Source: Aporrectodea caliginosa
Lineage: Eukaryota > Annelida > Clitellata > Crassiclitellata > Lumbricidae
Direction of reading: 5' to 3'
Assembly: GCA_020284085.1 (NCBI GenBank)
Contig: JACEVL010000146.1
Location: 490,723 to 554,722, forward strand
Length of the DNA stretch: 64,000 bases
How positions within the stretch are numbered: position 1 is the first letter of the stretch; every line of letters begins with the position of its first letter. A program made the position numbers and the translations under genes. Below are positions 9,723-18,920 of the stretch, piece after piece. The notes beneath the pieces are model-generated. The model saw only the letters and a program-made list of their open reading frames with translations, did not search any database and was not told where the DNA came from.

Positions 9723-9960
9723 TTAGAGCGTTTTGCTGAGACACCTTCAAAACGTTGTCAAACTATGCTATATAAGCTCTAGACAGCATTGACAAATTCA
9801 ATCCGCTTCTGATCCCTTCTTTAATAATGTCAAACGATGTCGCATTGACGCAATCTATTATTATTTACGGACATGGTATTGGGTTGTCTAATAAACCTTA
9901 TGGTAAGACCAGCTGTGACGGGCAGCCATTAGATGTCGCTAAAGACAGGAAGATACTTAA
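9723..9960. other. Flank with a recurrent motif
   Basis: Contains GAGACACCTTCAAAACGTTG (9738) followed by ATGCTATATAAGC, a counterpart of the motif on the LINE's 5' side at 7402-7440. Nothing else is recognised. Confidence 0.5.
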
Positions 9961-9963
9961 GGG

Positions 9964-10138
9964 ATCCTGAGTGGCCGAGTGGGTTGGTGCCCGCTCGCCG
10001 CGCCGGCGCCCCGGGTTCGCTTCCCGGTCGGGTCGGATTATCAGAGATTAATTTCTCGGATCTTTACTGCGGGTGGCTCGGTCGCATTATAAACGTGGAG
10101 TACAATACAACACACAATACAACACATCACAATACAAC
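9964..10138 (+). mobile_element. tRNA-derived SINE (family C, serine-tRNA-like head)
   Basis: CCTGAGTGGCCGAGTGGGTT resembles the 5' half of a class II tRNA such as tRNA-Ser, with the A box near 9970-9982. A GC-rich variable arm and a B box GGGTTCGCTTCCC (10013-10025) follow. A short body ends in (ACAATACAAC)n at 10102-10138. The repeat tail and degenerate 3' half argue for a SINE rather than a functional tRNA gene. Confidence 0.75.
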
Positions 10139-10380
10139 TGGGGCGCGGTGGTTTAGGGGTATGTTCGGTGCCTTTGCAGCTGGAGGGTTGCGGGTTCGGA
10201 TCCACCTCAAAGTCGCCGGGTAGGGACCCTGGGCAAGTCCTTCACTCGCAATTGCTCATGCGCTTCGGCGTGAAACTCCGATTCAGCGTTCGCGCAGTAG
10301 TCGGGAGCGCCTCTGAATGGGAAATCTGGTTGGGGCGCTATAACAAGTGTTCAAATACAATACAATACAATACAATACTG
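10139..10380 (+). mobile_element. tRNA-derived SINE with CORE-like body (family D)
   Basis: The tRNA-like head has GCGCGGTGGTTTAGGGGTAT as A-box region and the B box GCGGGTTCGGATCCA at 10190-10204. The body contains ACCCTGGGCAAGTCCTTCAC, which resembles the CCTTGGGCAAGTCACTT core of CORE-SINEs such as MIR. The 3' end GGAGCGCCTCTGAATGGGAA, GGGGCGCTATAACAAG runs into an (AATAC)n tail. 3' ends of this type also occur at 13055-13125, 18090-18145 and 42230-42275. Confidence 0.7.
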
Positions 10381-10443
10381 TCGATTGCTTAAAGGGCTCG
10401 GGGTATAACGCGGTAAGAGTTTTAGCTTACTCACCTGAAACGG
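10381..10443. other. Short SINE-like fragment
   Basis: TAAAGGGCTCGGGGTATAAC may be a degenerate second tRNA-like head. Nothing firm can be said. Confidence 0.25.
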
Positions 10444-10449
10444 TTACTG

Positions 10450-10489
<40 letters not shown>

Positions 10490-10508
10490 TGTAAGTAAGT
10501 AAGTAAGT

Positions 10509-10583
<75 letters not shown>

Positions 10584-10640
10584 TATTCTTTATTGAGAAG
10601 CACTATCAAGTGCACAGCACCACTGTATATAGCAAGTTAA
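10444..10640 (-). repeat. (TAAG)n microsatellite at a LINE 3' end
   Basis: About 35 TAAG units fill 10444-10584. On the minus strand they follow TCAATAAAGAATATACTTAC, a 3' end carrying AATAAA. The same junction occurs on the plus strand at 49262-49293 (TTATTAAAGAATATACTTAC). The tetranucleotide array therefore looks like an expanded retroposon tail. Confidence 0.7.
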
Positions 10641-11594
10641 TACATTCAAACAAACAAACATATTTATATATGCAAGCAAAGAATTCAATGGGAGAATTTA
10701 TTGTATATCAGGGGAATACAGGGATAGGAAGAGCTAGGGCTAGTCATAGAGGGAAAATGAAGAGCTTAATTAGACTGATCTAGGGAAAACAGTTTATTTG
10801 TATAGCAGTCGGGCAAGGAAGCATTCTGAGTCAGGTTGTCAAACCTGGGAAGCTCTCGGTTATGGGACCGTGGCCGCAGGGAGTAGCGAGTTTGAACGTA
10901 CGTTGAACAACTCCTTCACTCGTAATTTAATCTATTTCTATCCATTCAAATCCAACCTAATCTAATCTAATTCAATCTAATCTAACGACTTCTGTAGCGC
11001 CTATATCATAATGCCCAAGATATTAGTAAATGGTCGCTTTGAAAGAAGTTGCAATTAAAATTATAATTTATTGGAGAAGCCATGTCGAAATCAGTCCGAT
11101 CAGAGAAACTAGGCTACGGTGGATAAGCAAGTTGAAAGAGAGGAGACTTTAGTGACTTAAGATTCGACCTCAATGACGTAAACGAATTGACAGAACAAAC
11201 TGAATCGGTTAGTGAAATTTCGGCTCTCGGTCTTTATCGGTCTCTAAACAAGACGTGATACATCCTGATCGCCAGGGGCGCTGCGGTGCCTAGATCCTCA
11301 AACTAGTAACACGGCTTAATTATTGACTTTCCAGTCTTGCGATTAATGGTCCTGTTAGTGTCAGCGATGATATCGCTCAAACGAAAGTCGGGTCTATATA
11401 GCGATGGAGTAGATTATTTAAAGGTGTTTAGCTGTAGCGTACTAAATATAACTGTCAGCGTCGGTTTTAAACGTGCGCTTATAATTATAACGATTAAATG
11501 CTTACAATTTTTTTAATAATTATAATTATTCATATTTCAAATATTACTTGCCCCAAGGTACATGTACATTTGATCCACTGCATTAAACTTATGT
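10641..11594. other. Degenerate repeat fragments, no gene
   Basis: CCTTCACTCGTAATTT at 10914 and an AATCTAATCTAATC run at 10945-10985 look like remnants of SINE body and tail. CTTCTGTAGCGCCTATATC at 10989 resembles other retroposon 3' ends. CGCCAGGGGCGCTGCGG at 11271 fits a loose CTCF-type core. TATATAGCGATGGAG..TTTAAAGGTGTTT at 11396-11431 is another copy of the recurrent motif. No coding frame is convincing. Confidence 0.4.
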
Positions 11595-11672
11595 TGCTGC
11601 TGCTGCTGATGATGATGATGATGAGCATGATGATGATGATGATGATGATGATGATTATGATAATGATAATTG
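11595..11672 (+). repeat. (GAT/CTG)n microsatellite
   Basis: Short CTG units pass into a run of GATGAT with an ATGATAATGATAAT end. It is simple sequence only. Confidence 0.9.
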
Positions 11673-12066
11673 GTTCTGTATGTATATTTGCATCATGATC
11701 ATCAGTTTGTCTGGCACTTAGTCAAGTAAGCAGGTGAAGAATGCGGTTAAGATCGTACGTTTATAAGACACAATGATCAGTTAGTAATGTAATCTTTGGT
11801 TGTAACCCTTACCTGTCTGACTAAATAAACAACTGGTTATTAAAAGTAATTATAAATTAATTAATCCGCCTTGTGTTGTTACGATGTTGAAATTTAATTG
11901 AGGTATTATTAGAAAATCGGTTACGTCATTCTGATTACGTCATTCCGATTACGTCATTGTTATTGTGCACTTAAAGTTGGATTATCACGTGGTTTCTATT
12001 TTGTGCTTTTGTCAGTCTTGTCATTTTTAGACGTGCATTTATATAGTGTCAATCCAAGGAAACTAT
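11673..12066. other. No gene; short TACGTCATT repeats
   Basis: GATTACGTCATTC/TTACGTCATT occurs three times at about 11923-11957, each a CRE-like TACGTCA core. Function is unknown. Confidence 0.35.
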
Positions 12067-12242
12067 GCAGTGCCAGTCCAAAGCCTGGAGAAAGGAGGAG
12101 GACTACGCTAATCATCTTTGTTATGTGTAGTAGTACTTTCAGTTTAACGACACTGTGTGATAACAACAAAGATTATTAGCGTCGCCCTCCTCCTTCTTCC
12201 TGGCTTTAGACTGGCAATGCTAGAGTACGAGCAGTGGCGGGT
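12067..12242. mobile_element. Head-to-head inverted pair of family B retroposons
   Basis: A 5'-truncated plus copy (12067-12129: CAGTGCCAGTCCAAAGCCTG to TTTGTTATGTG) is followed by a minus copy (12130-12242) that ends with AGTACGAGCAGTGGCGG. The two arms could fold back. A similar pair lies at 58620-58860, so paired insertion may be a habit of the family or reflect one composite element. Confidence 0.75.
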
Positions 12243-12599
12243 GATGACTATGGTTTAAGCGTTTTAAAGGTGTTTATCGAGAACATAGCGTTGTACAGAG
12301 TTTAGCGACACCTTGTGGCTTCTGCTGTTTGCTGGTTGAACTACAGTTCAGTGCATCAAACGCTGTTGACGTTGATTGGAGAAAATTGTTTTAAAATTTA
12401 AACAGTTCTCGTCAGAGCCTTCCATTCTAATAGATTGTTCCGTTTCTCATGATCGGTAGTTTGGTATGAAGCAAAGGCATTTTGAAAGTTCGACCAATGG
12501 ACAAAATGCAGTCGGTGACTATTATAGCGTGAGATAAGAAACTTTTGAAGGTGTCGTGATAAAGTTTTGCAGGTGACGTTTCACATATATTTAACTGTT
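12243..12599. other. Unique stretch carrying the recurrent motif
   Basis: GCGTTTTAAAGGTGTTTATC at 12259 is followed by TTTAGCGACACCTTGTGGCT and AAACGCTGTTGACGTTGATT. Related order occurs at 40937-41075 (GCGTTTTAAAGGTTTCT, then AGCGTTCACGTCGATTT). Together they suggest a degraded dispersed element of at least 150 bp. Confidence 0.45.
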
Positions 12600-12749
12600 G
12601 TTGATGTTGTTATTGTTGTTGTTATCATTATTGTTGTTGTTGTTGTAGTTGTTGTAGTAGTTGTTATTGTTGGTATTATTATTATTATTTTTTTTTGCCC
12701 CGAGGTAAACATGATCCCGCAGGCCATTTCAATTAATTAAAAATGATAA

Positions 12750-12798
<49 letters not shown>

Positions 12799-12814
12799 GT
12801 TATTGTTATTGTTA

Positions 12815-12867
<53 letters not shown>

Positions 12868-12938
12868 ATAATAATAATAAGTCCCTCAGGGACTTCAAGA
12901 TTAATTAAAATGATATTATTATTATTATTATTATTATA

Positions 12939-12993
<55 letters not shown>

Positions 12994-13054
12994 TTATTAT
13001 TTCTATTATTATTATTGTTATTATTATTATTGTTATAATTATTATAATTCTTGC
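12600..13054. repeat. (GTT)n and (ATT)n microsatellites with palindromic interruptions
   Basis: GTT repeats (12600-12680) pass into long ATT arrays (12750-13050). An AAGTCCCTCAGGGACTT palindrome interrupts them near 12881-12897. TTTTTTGCCCCGAGGTAAAC near 12690 has a counterpart on the minus strand near 41300, where it also abuts an (AAT)n array. The array probably grew from retroposon tails. Confidence 0.85.
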
Positions 13055-13128
13055 TGAGAGCGCTTCTGAATAGTTATTCTGAGAGAAGCCCTATATAAAT
13101 CTTTAGATACAATACAATACAATATAAT
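13055..13128 (+). mobile_element. SINE family D 3'-end fragment
   Basis: GAGAGCGCTTCTGAATAG, AGCCCTATATAAATC and a short (AATAC)n tail match the 3' end of the SINE at 10139-10380. Confidence 0.55.
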
Positions 13129-13701
13129 TATTAATTAACGTATGGAAACGCTGCTATAACTAAGTCTTGTTCGACAACCACCGAAATCTTTTAAACCAGA
13201 TTTACGATCTGTAGCGGATCGTAGTCTGAAGTTCTTATTATTACCTTCCATCACCGATGAACTGCGGCCAAGCACCGTCAGTCTCCAAAAGGCGAGGGGG
13301 TACAGTAGTCATGGTGACATATTTCACCCCTTTGCCGAAGTAGTCAGCTTCACATGGTGATTATGGTGCTATGGTGATAATTGACCTTTCTACTATAACT
13401 CCTGCTGTGATCTTATCTAGGGCACTACTGTTTCTGCTCGTTCTAGTAAGACTTCATTTTCGAGGGGCCCTTCGCACTGGAGGCTCTTCTGATTAGGCTG
13501 TACTGTGAGAGGTGCTTCATAAGTCCGTCAAAAGGTATAGAATAGAATAGGTATACTTGGACACCTTTTTAACTAGCTCTCAACAGCCTAAATAAAAGCT
13601 TGGCTTTCTCATTAAATTTAAGTACCATGTCAATTATAAAATGTGTTAGCGGTCAACTTATAGACTTTTAAATTGGAAGAAACTGAATTAAAATTCAAAT
13701 A
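13129..13701. other. No feature recognised
   Basis: This is mixed-composition sequence with no credible reading frame. TATAGAATAGAATAGGTATA near 13537 is a minor tandem repeat. Confidence 0.4.
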
Positions 13702-14062
13702 AATCGCAATCGTAATCGTAAACTTCTAAAGCGCTACTTTAAGCTAAGCGCAGGGCACCAGCTTATTCACGAGCGCTGCGTCGTATCAGAGGGGTTGGGT
13801 TGTCCAGAGATCGATGTCCAGTGTAGGTCCGAGTCCAGTTGCCACAGAGACCAGACAGAGGAGGATCAATAGTTCGTAATCGTAATCTTAATATCAAAAC
13901 TTCTAAAGCGCCACTCGAAAGCCAAGCGAGGGCACCAACGTATTCACTAACGCTGCGTCTAGTCAGAGGGGTTGTCCAAAAGAGTAGTCCGAGGGAGGTC
14001 GGTCCGTGTCCGGTTTCTAGAGGATCAGAGAGGGCACAGCAGATGCTAAGGTGGGTGTCTTT
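13702..14062 (+). repeat. Two tandem copies of dispersed repeat family E
   Basis: Copies at 13702-13860 and 13868-14062 share AATCGTAATCGTAA, AACTTCTAAAGCGCCACT, GAAAGCCAAGCG, GGCACCAGCTTATTCACGAG, CGCTGCGTC, then CAGAGGGGTTG. The second copy continues with CGGTTTCTAGAGGATCAG and GCTAAGGTGGGTGTC. Further copies are at 17103, 23039, 23935 (inverted), 32206, 42466 and 59875. The TCTAAAGCGCC part is like a retroposon 3' end; the full element type is unknown. Confidence 0.75.
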
Positions 14063-14671
14063 TAGGTCTGTACACATATATTACACTTATCAAGGAGAAA
14101 TATTATGACTTAAATTATATCATAATATTCGTTTTTATCGAAGAAAAACAATCTGGTGAAAAAACGCAGAAATGCTTACATGAGTGATAATGGATAAAAA
14201 AAGTTATTTAGAAAATTTTAAAATAAACTATTTTTATATAAGGATCTTGTGAATAAATAAATGTAGAAAACGTCTTTGGGTGCCTGGTTTTTTTTGTTCT
14301 AGGTCTTAATTGGTAAAAGGATAGCGGTCGGATTGGAGGTATAGGAGTTGGTGAAGTACATGCTTGGAGTTGTGTAAAATGCAGTATGATGGACGAAAAT
14401 TTAGTGTTTGCGTGTGAATTTTCATTTATTTCATTTTTGTAGCCTTGTGCGGTTTAGAGTACAAGTGATCAAGCCAGTTAACTTGGCAATACTGAATAGG
14501 CCTACACCAGCTATAGGTCTACTGTACATTAACCATTCGTTAACATTTTGAGCAGCAAATTGCATAAGCAGTAAGCTTATACGCTAGTTTTAGACTACCA
14601 TGACTGTACAGTGTACAGTATCAAGCAAGTGTAAAACCTACGACGTAGGATTATTAGGGATTTTCAGTATA
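14063..14671. other. No feature recognised
   Basis: This AT-rich sequence to the left of the Tc1 element contains no gene or repeat that I can support. Confidence 0.4.
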
Positions 14672-16061
14672 CAGTCATGGCCAAAAGTTTGCGACCACCC
14701 ATTTTAATGAACAAATTCGTTGAAAAAGCAAGCTATTTTGACAAAATAAAGATTATTTATACTGTCTGAAGTGTCTTTTCAATGTTTTATGTCATCATAT
14801 ACCACAAGAACCAAAAGAGAATACTTGCAATCGTATATTTTATCAGTAATGTCAATTATTTTGTGTTAAAGTATCGATTTTTACGAGATTTTTGTATAAT
14901 TGGAATAGAATGGCCTTACAAAGGCAGTGCTCAAACTAAGATATTATTTCCATTGTTTCGACATTTAGTGTCATCACAGCTATCAATAGAGCTGAAAGTC
15001 AGTATTTGCAATGATATCCTTTGGGTTTTTTTAAATGCAAGTTTGTATGCGCAGAGGCATCGATCGGGTCAGTTTTCTGTAGAACTCGGGTGTTATCTCG
15101 TGCACCCATATGGCTTTCATCCAGTTGATCAAGTCTGCCTCAGAAGTTGGATTGTGGTCAGAAACCTTCTGTTTTAACACCGTCCACACACTCTCAGTCA
15201 TGTTCAAGTCTGGACTGCTACCAGGCCATGATAGCTGCAGCAGTGGAATGATCTTCTGCTTCAGCCAGGATTTGACAGCTTTTGTACCATGACATGGACA
15301 TGGTGCACCGTCCTGTTGGAAGTGGCTGATGTCATGGAAGTTGACGAAGTTTGGCAGGTTTTCTCTCAGGATGTTCCGATACATCTTTCAATTCACTGTG
15401 GTGTTCTTTGGCATCATCCACAGACCAGCCAGTCCAGCACCAGATCCTACTCCCCACACCGTGATATTCGGTGTTTGCTTCACTGTCGGTATGACGTACT
15501 TGGGTTAGCCTTTGGTTAGGTGGTCCCCCACATGACTGCAGAAACAGCACAATAGTGTGAAATGCTCTTATCCCAAAACTTTACGCTGTGCCACTGGTCA
15601 GAAGTCCACTGTTTGCACTTATGACCAAAGGTCAGCCGGTCCTTTACGTTCTTCGGTGAAAGGTTTGATTTTCGTGCAGGACGATTCGACTGCAGACCAG
15701 CATCAAATAGTCTTCTTTCAATTGTTCTGTTGCTTCGTTTCTTCCCTGGGGACCCAAGTAATCTGGATATGATCACACTTGCAATAAAATTTGTAAAACT
15801 TTTAAGATACTGGGATACCAACTTTTGCCGAAAACGACAGTAAACAGGGATAAAATTATCAAAATATGAACTTTTACACTATTTTCCAAATATTTTCAAC
15901 TGATTTTCCTAATATCTAACATAGTAACAATCTTTTATCACAGTGTTAATAGGCAAATAGGCGGAATAACATAGAAAAATAGCTCAGAAATAGCCAAAAC
16001 ACCTTCAGAACATTGGAAAAATGCCCAAAATTTAGTGGTCGCAAACTTTTGGCCATGACTG
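14672..16061 (-). mobile_element. Tc1/mariner-type DNA transposon, 1390 bp, non-autonomous
   Basis: Perfect 27-bp terminal inverted repeats beginning CAGTCATGGCCAAAAG lie at 14672-14698 and 16035-16061. They are flanked by TA on both sides (14670-14671 and 16062-16063), the target-site duplication of the superfamily. The transposase remains (15031-15821) are on the minus strand. The perfect ends beside a damaged gene suggest the copy was mobilised in trans or inserted fairly recently. Confidence 0.95.
15031..15821 (-). pseudogene. Tc1-like transposase, frameshifted and N-terminally deleted
   Basis: Three minus-strand segments in three different frames cover 15821-15516, 15550-15332 and 15384-15031. 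They show in order a basic linker (SPGKKRSNRTIERRLFDAGL), a WHSVKFWDKS stretch where families have FSDES (first Asp), FQQDGAPC (second Asp), and SPDLNMTESVW (Glu). There are 38 residues between the second Asp and the Glu as read. At least two frameshifts separate the segments. The usual N-terminal helix-turn-helix region (about 80 residues) is missing, and only non-coding sequence lies between 15822 and the terminal repeat. Confidence 0.85.
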
Positions 16062-16139
16062 TATGTCTAGCCTACATGAGCAGGACAGAGACCATACGGT
16101 CGCTATATAAACAGGATTACATTTACATAAATGTCACGT

Positions 16140-16602
16140 CAAACGAAAACGATTCCAAAATGATTGGAGAACGATTGGAAAATGATTGGAGAACGATTGG
16201 AAAATGATTGGAGAACGATTGGAAAATGATTGGAGAACGATTGGAAAATGATTGGAGAACGTTTGGAAAATGATTGGAGAAATGCTTGGGAAATGATTGG
16301 AGAACGATTGGAAAATGATTGGAGAACGATTAGAAAATGATTGGAGAACGATTGGAAAATGATTGGAGAACGATTGGAAAATGATTATAGAACGATTGGA
16401 AAATGATTAGAGAACGATTGGAAAATGATTGGAGAACGATTGGAAAATGATTGGAGAACGATTGGAAAATGATTGGATGAACGATTGGAAAATGATTGGG
16501 AAATGATTGGAGAACGATTGGAAAATGATTGGAGAACGATTGGAAAATGATTGGAGAACGATTGGAAAATGATTGAAAATGATTCGAAAATGATTCGAAA
16601 AT
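16140..16602 (+). repeat. 22-bp minisatellite, about 20 copies
   Basis: The unit GATTGGAGAACGATTGGAAA plus AT is repeated with few changes. It is built from two half-units (GATTGGAGAAC and GATTGGAAAAT), so it is internally dimeric. The array lies about 80 bp outside the Tc1 element. It has no coding role. Confidence 0.95.
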
Positions 16603-17102
16603 GCCTCATGCCTGTTTCGCTCCCGTCAGCCTAATCTTGTTCCTCGTGCGGTATTTCTGGACAACCCTTCTGGCTTGACGTAGCACTCGTAACTAACAGC
16701 TGACGCCGTTCGCTGAACTTCGTAACCGTATACTCTCGAGATTTCTACAAAAATGTCAAGTCGTGGGAACAAGCTTATTCGCAGGCGCTCAGTCAAAGCA
16801 AAATCGATGGGCAGTTTGTATGTGTGGCGAATAGTTCGTAAGTTTATTGGTTGACTGTTCCTGAAGAATGGTCGAATGCCCGAGAAAGCACGATCTGCAC
16901 GCGTCGTCGTATGGAAGCACGAGACCAACAGATCTCCACAGGCCTTCGAACGCAGGGCTCTTTAATGTAGTTTGGCAATGGCTCCGCAATGACTGTACCG
17001 AAGCTCTTCCAAAGAGGAGCATCTTGAAGGTAATCCTCCCTCAACCGGAAACTAATACAGCGTCTGGAATATTCCTCGAAAGAAGCCAAAAATGTTGGCA
17101 GG
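16603..17102. other. Degenerate retroposon sequence, no gene
   Basis: TTCTACAAAAATGTCAAGTC..AGCTTATTCGCAGGCGCTCA at 16742-16795 is a diverged family E piece, with a close relative at 42488-42545. GAATGCCCGAGAAAGCACGA at 16873 parallels AACCGAGAAAGCACAGCG at 3935 in the LINE fragment. The overlapping minus-strand reading frames here have no recognisable domain. Confidence 0.4.
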
Positions 17103-17290
17103 TAATAGTAATCGTAACCTCCAAACTTCTAAAGCGCCACTCGAAAGCCAAGCGCATGGGCACCATGCAGCTTATTCACGAGCGCTGCGTCGAGTTGAAA
17201 AGAGTAGCCTAGTCCGTAGGTGGTCCGAGTCCGGTTTCCAGACATCAGAGGGAGCAGAGCAGACGTTAAGGTGGGTGTCGCTTAGGGCGA
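17103..17290 (+). repeat. Dispersed repeat family E copy
   Basis: Contains AATAGTAATCGTAACC, AAACTTCTAAAGCGCCACTC, GCTTATTCACGAGCGCTGCG, then TCCGAGTCCGGTTTCCAG and GACGTTAAGGTGGGTGTCGC. It is a close match to 13868-14062, including the far end. Confidence 0.75.
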
Positions 17291-17527
17291 GAATTTAAAA
17301 GGAGTGACACTTCTGCTTCTGCAGAGGCAGGATACAGAATTGGGAGAGATGACCGAGAGGCAGGAGGTGTAGAGTTTGTAGAGGGGAGTGAATCGGTGCT
17401 GGAGGAGTGTGAATCTAGAAGAGACTGCAATGTGAAGCGAAGGGATGAGATTTTCTCGGGTTATATGAGCTCGGCAGCCAGGCTCATCGCTTGTCTCCCT
17501 CGATACTAACTGACACATCTTTTCCTA
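17291..17527. other. Unassigned, probably old retroposon
   Basis: A purine-rich stretch (GAGAGATGACCGAGAGGCAG) with no coherent frame. It lies between family E and the LINE relic. Confidence 0.35.
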
Positions 17528-18065
17528 CATGACTGATGTCCTACACTGGCTTCCCGTTGCCTCTCGTATCCAATACAAGGTACTGCTCTTAGTCTTATGA
17601 ACTCAACAGGGTCTTGCTTCTAAATATCTTTGCAACTTTATGCGCAAACCTCTCTCCGTTGTCTCTTCCCGCCCTCTCCGGTCTTCGGATCGACTTGATC
17701 TCACTCGTTCCCGGGCAAGGACTGCCACGGCCCAGCACCGTGCCTATGTCATTGTTGGCCCTTAATTGTGGAATAAGCTCCCCTCAATCCGTATTAACTC
17801 TATATGGCACACGGAAAACCCTGGGTGTCATACTTGTACCACGCAGTATTGTAAGATACACTCATGCTAAAAAAAATTCAGTTGCAGATTTACGTACAAA
17901 ATTGATTGACATTCGCTAGATGGAGACAGCTTCAAATCTGTTGCTCTCAGTTAACGCCGTACAATATCCCATGATATGGTTATGTTGCCCAGGGTTAACA
18001 GCGTGCCATATAGGGTTAAGATTTTAGTCGGGGTCCCACCCTCACCCCTCAGCTGCTTGCAGTCC
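17528..18065 (+). pseudogene. LINE reverse transcriptase C-terminal relic, interrupted by a MITE
   Basis: The plus strand reads LHWLPVASRIQYKVLLLV, then a changed frame with LASKYLCNFMRKPLSVVSS, RPLRSSDRLDLTRSRARTAT and WNKLPSIRI. This is the LHWLP..R..FK / RSLRSS..L..PR / WN.LP..LR order at the C-terminus of CR1/L2-like LINE proteins. In-frame stops and a frameshift show it is dead. A 218-bp TTAA-flanked MITE sits inside it at 17798-18015; the flank resumes with GATTTTAGTCGGGGTCCC. Confidence 0.75.
17798..18015. mobile_element. piggyBac-like MITE, 218 bp, TTAA target
   Basis: Flanked by TTAA at 17794-17797 and 18016-18019. The left end reads CTCTATATGGCACACGG then AACCCTGGG. The right end, read inward, is CCCTATATGGCACGCTG then AACCCTGGG. 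The inverted termini agree over about 26 bp with 6 mismatches. There is no coding capacity. The TTAA duplication and the CYCTATATGG start fit the piggyBac superfamily. Confidence 0.85.
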
Positions 18066-18300
18066 TTATTTCATCGGGCTGTCACGATAAGAGAGCCTCT
18101 GAATAGCTAGTAGGTTACTGTAAGAGCCGCTTTCTAAATTCTCAGATACGACACAGTTGACGACGAATTGAGCCATCCCTTTGGAAATTTCGCCGATATT
18201 TAGGAAACTGATTGAAACACAGACGTCGTACTGCGCTATATAAACGATCGGATATAAAGAATACATAGAGTATATATTTACACAAACGCTGGTCTATTTG
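18066..18300. other. SINE 3'-end remnant and unique sequence
   Basis: GAGAGCCTCTGAATAGCTAG..CTAAATTCTCAGATAC at 18091-18149 is a worn family D 3' end. The rest is unassigned. Confidence 0.4.
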
Positions 18301-18307
18301 AAAGAAT

Positions 18308-18313
18308 TTTATT
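18308..18313 (-). promoter_or_regulatory. Candidate poly(A) signal of the SAND gene
   Basis: AATAAA on the minus strand, about 610 bp beyond the stop codon at 18921. It is the nearest perfect hexamer I noticed downstream; two AT arrays lie in between. Confidence 0.35.
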
Positions 18314-18525
18314 TACAGTAAACCAAAAATCCTTCCTTTGGATCGGAAGGTTCTTTCAAGCCCATCACCAGAGCAACTGTTTCAACAACTAAACTATAGA
18401 GACTTCGCTCCACAGAATAATTCTGTCTTTAAGGCTAAGTTCAAGCTGCAGTCTGTTAAGTCACGTACATACACACATCACAAATTTAATATATTTTTAA
18501 TTATTTACACACAGAATTCCAGTTA

Positions 18526-18687
18526 TACATATATATATATATATATATATATATCAGTTCCTGACGTCAGCCATTTGGCGGCGATGGGTACGAATAAATG
18601 ATCCCAATTGTCCCGTGATTTTATCACTTCAATGTATGCTCGACTGCACATTCACTAGGTGTGCACACTGCACAGCCAAGGCTTGCC

Positions 18688-18737
<50 letters not shown>

Positions 18738-18755
18738 TGTATATATGTAGTATAT
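18526..18755. repeat. Two (AT)n arrays in the SAND gene 3' region
   Basis: ATAT runs at about 18526-18555 and 18690-18733. Between them, CTGACGTCAGCCATTTGGCG at 18561 contains a perfect TGACGTCA (CRE-type) palindrome and a CCAT core. Confidence 0.9.
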
Positions 18756-18920
18756 ATGTAGTTAATACATAGTGTGATTCCATGCACGCAACTCTACAAA
18801 ACTCTTTCGTAACTGTCGTTGCCGATAACATTCGAGATATGTCTTTCTGAGTAGAATGAAACGCAGTTCGCATTGAAATAATTACAATTCGGTTCAATTT
18901 GCGGTGGTCCACTGGGTCAC

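Noticed and set aside
9964..10035. A functional tRNA-Ser-like gene
   Set aside because: A and B boxes are good, but the acceptor stem does not pair and the sequence runs into a SINE body with a repeat tail.
10427..10615. Short minus-strand frame rich in YLLTYLLT
   Set aside because: Pure translation of (TAAG)n.
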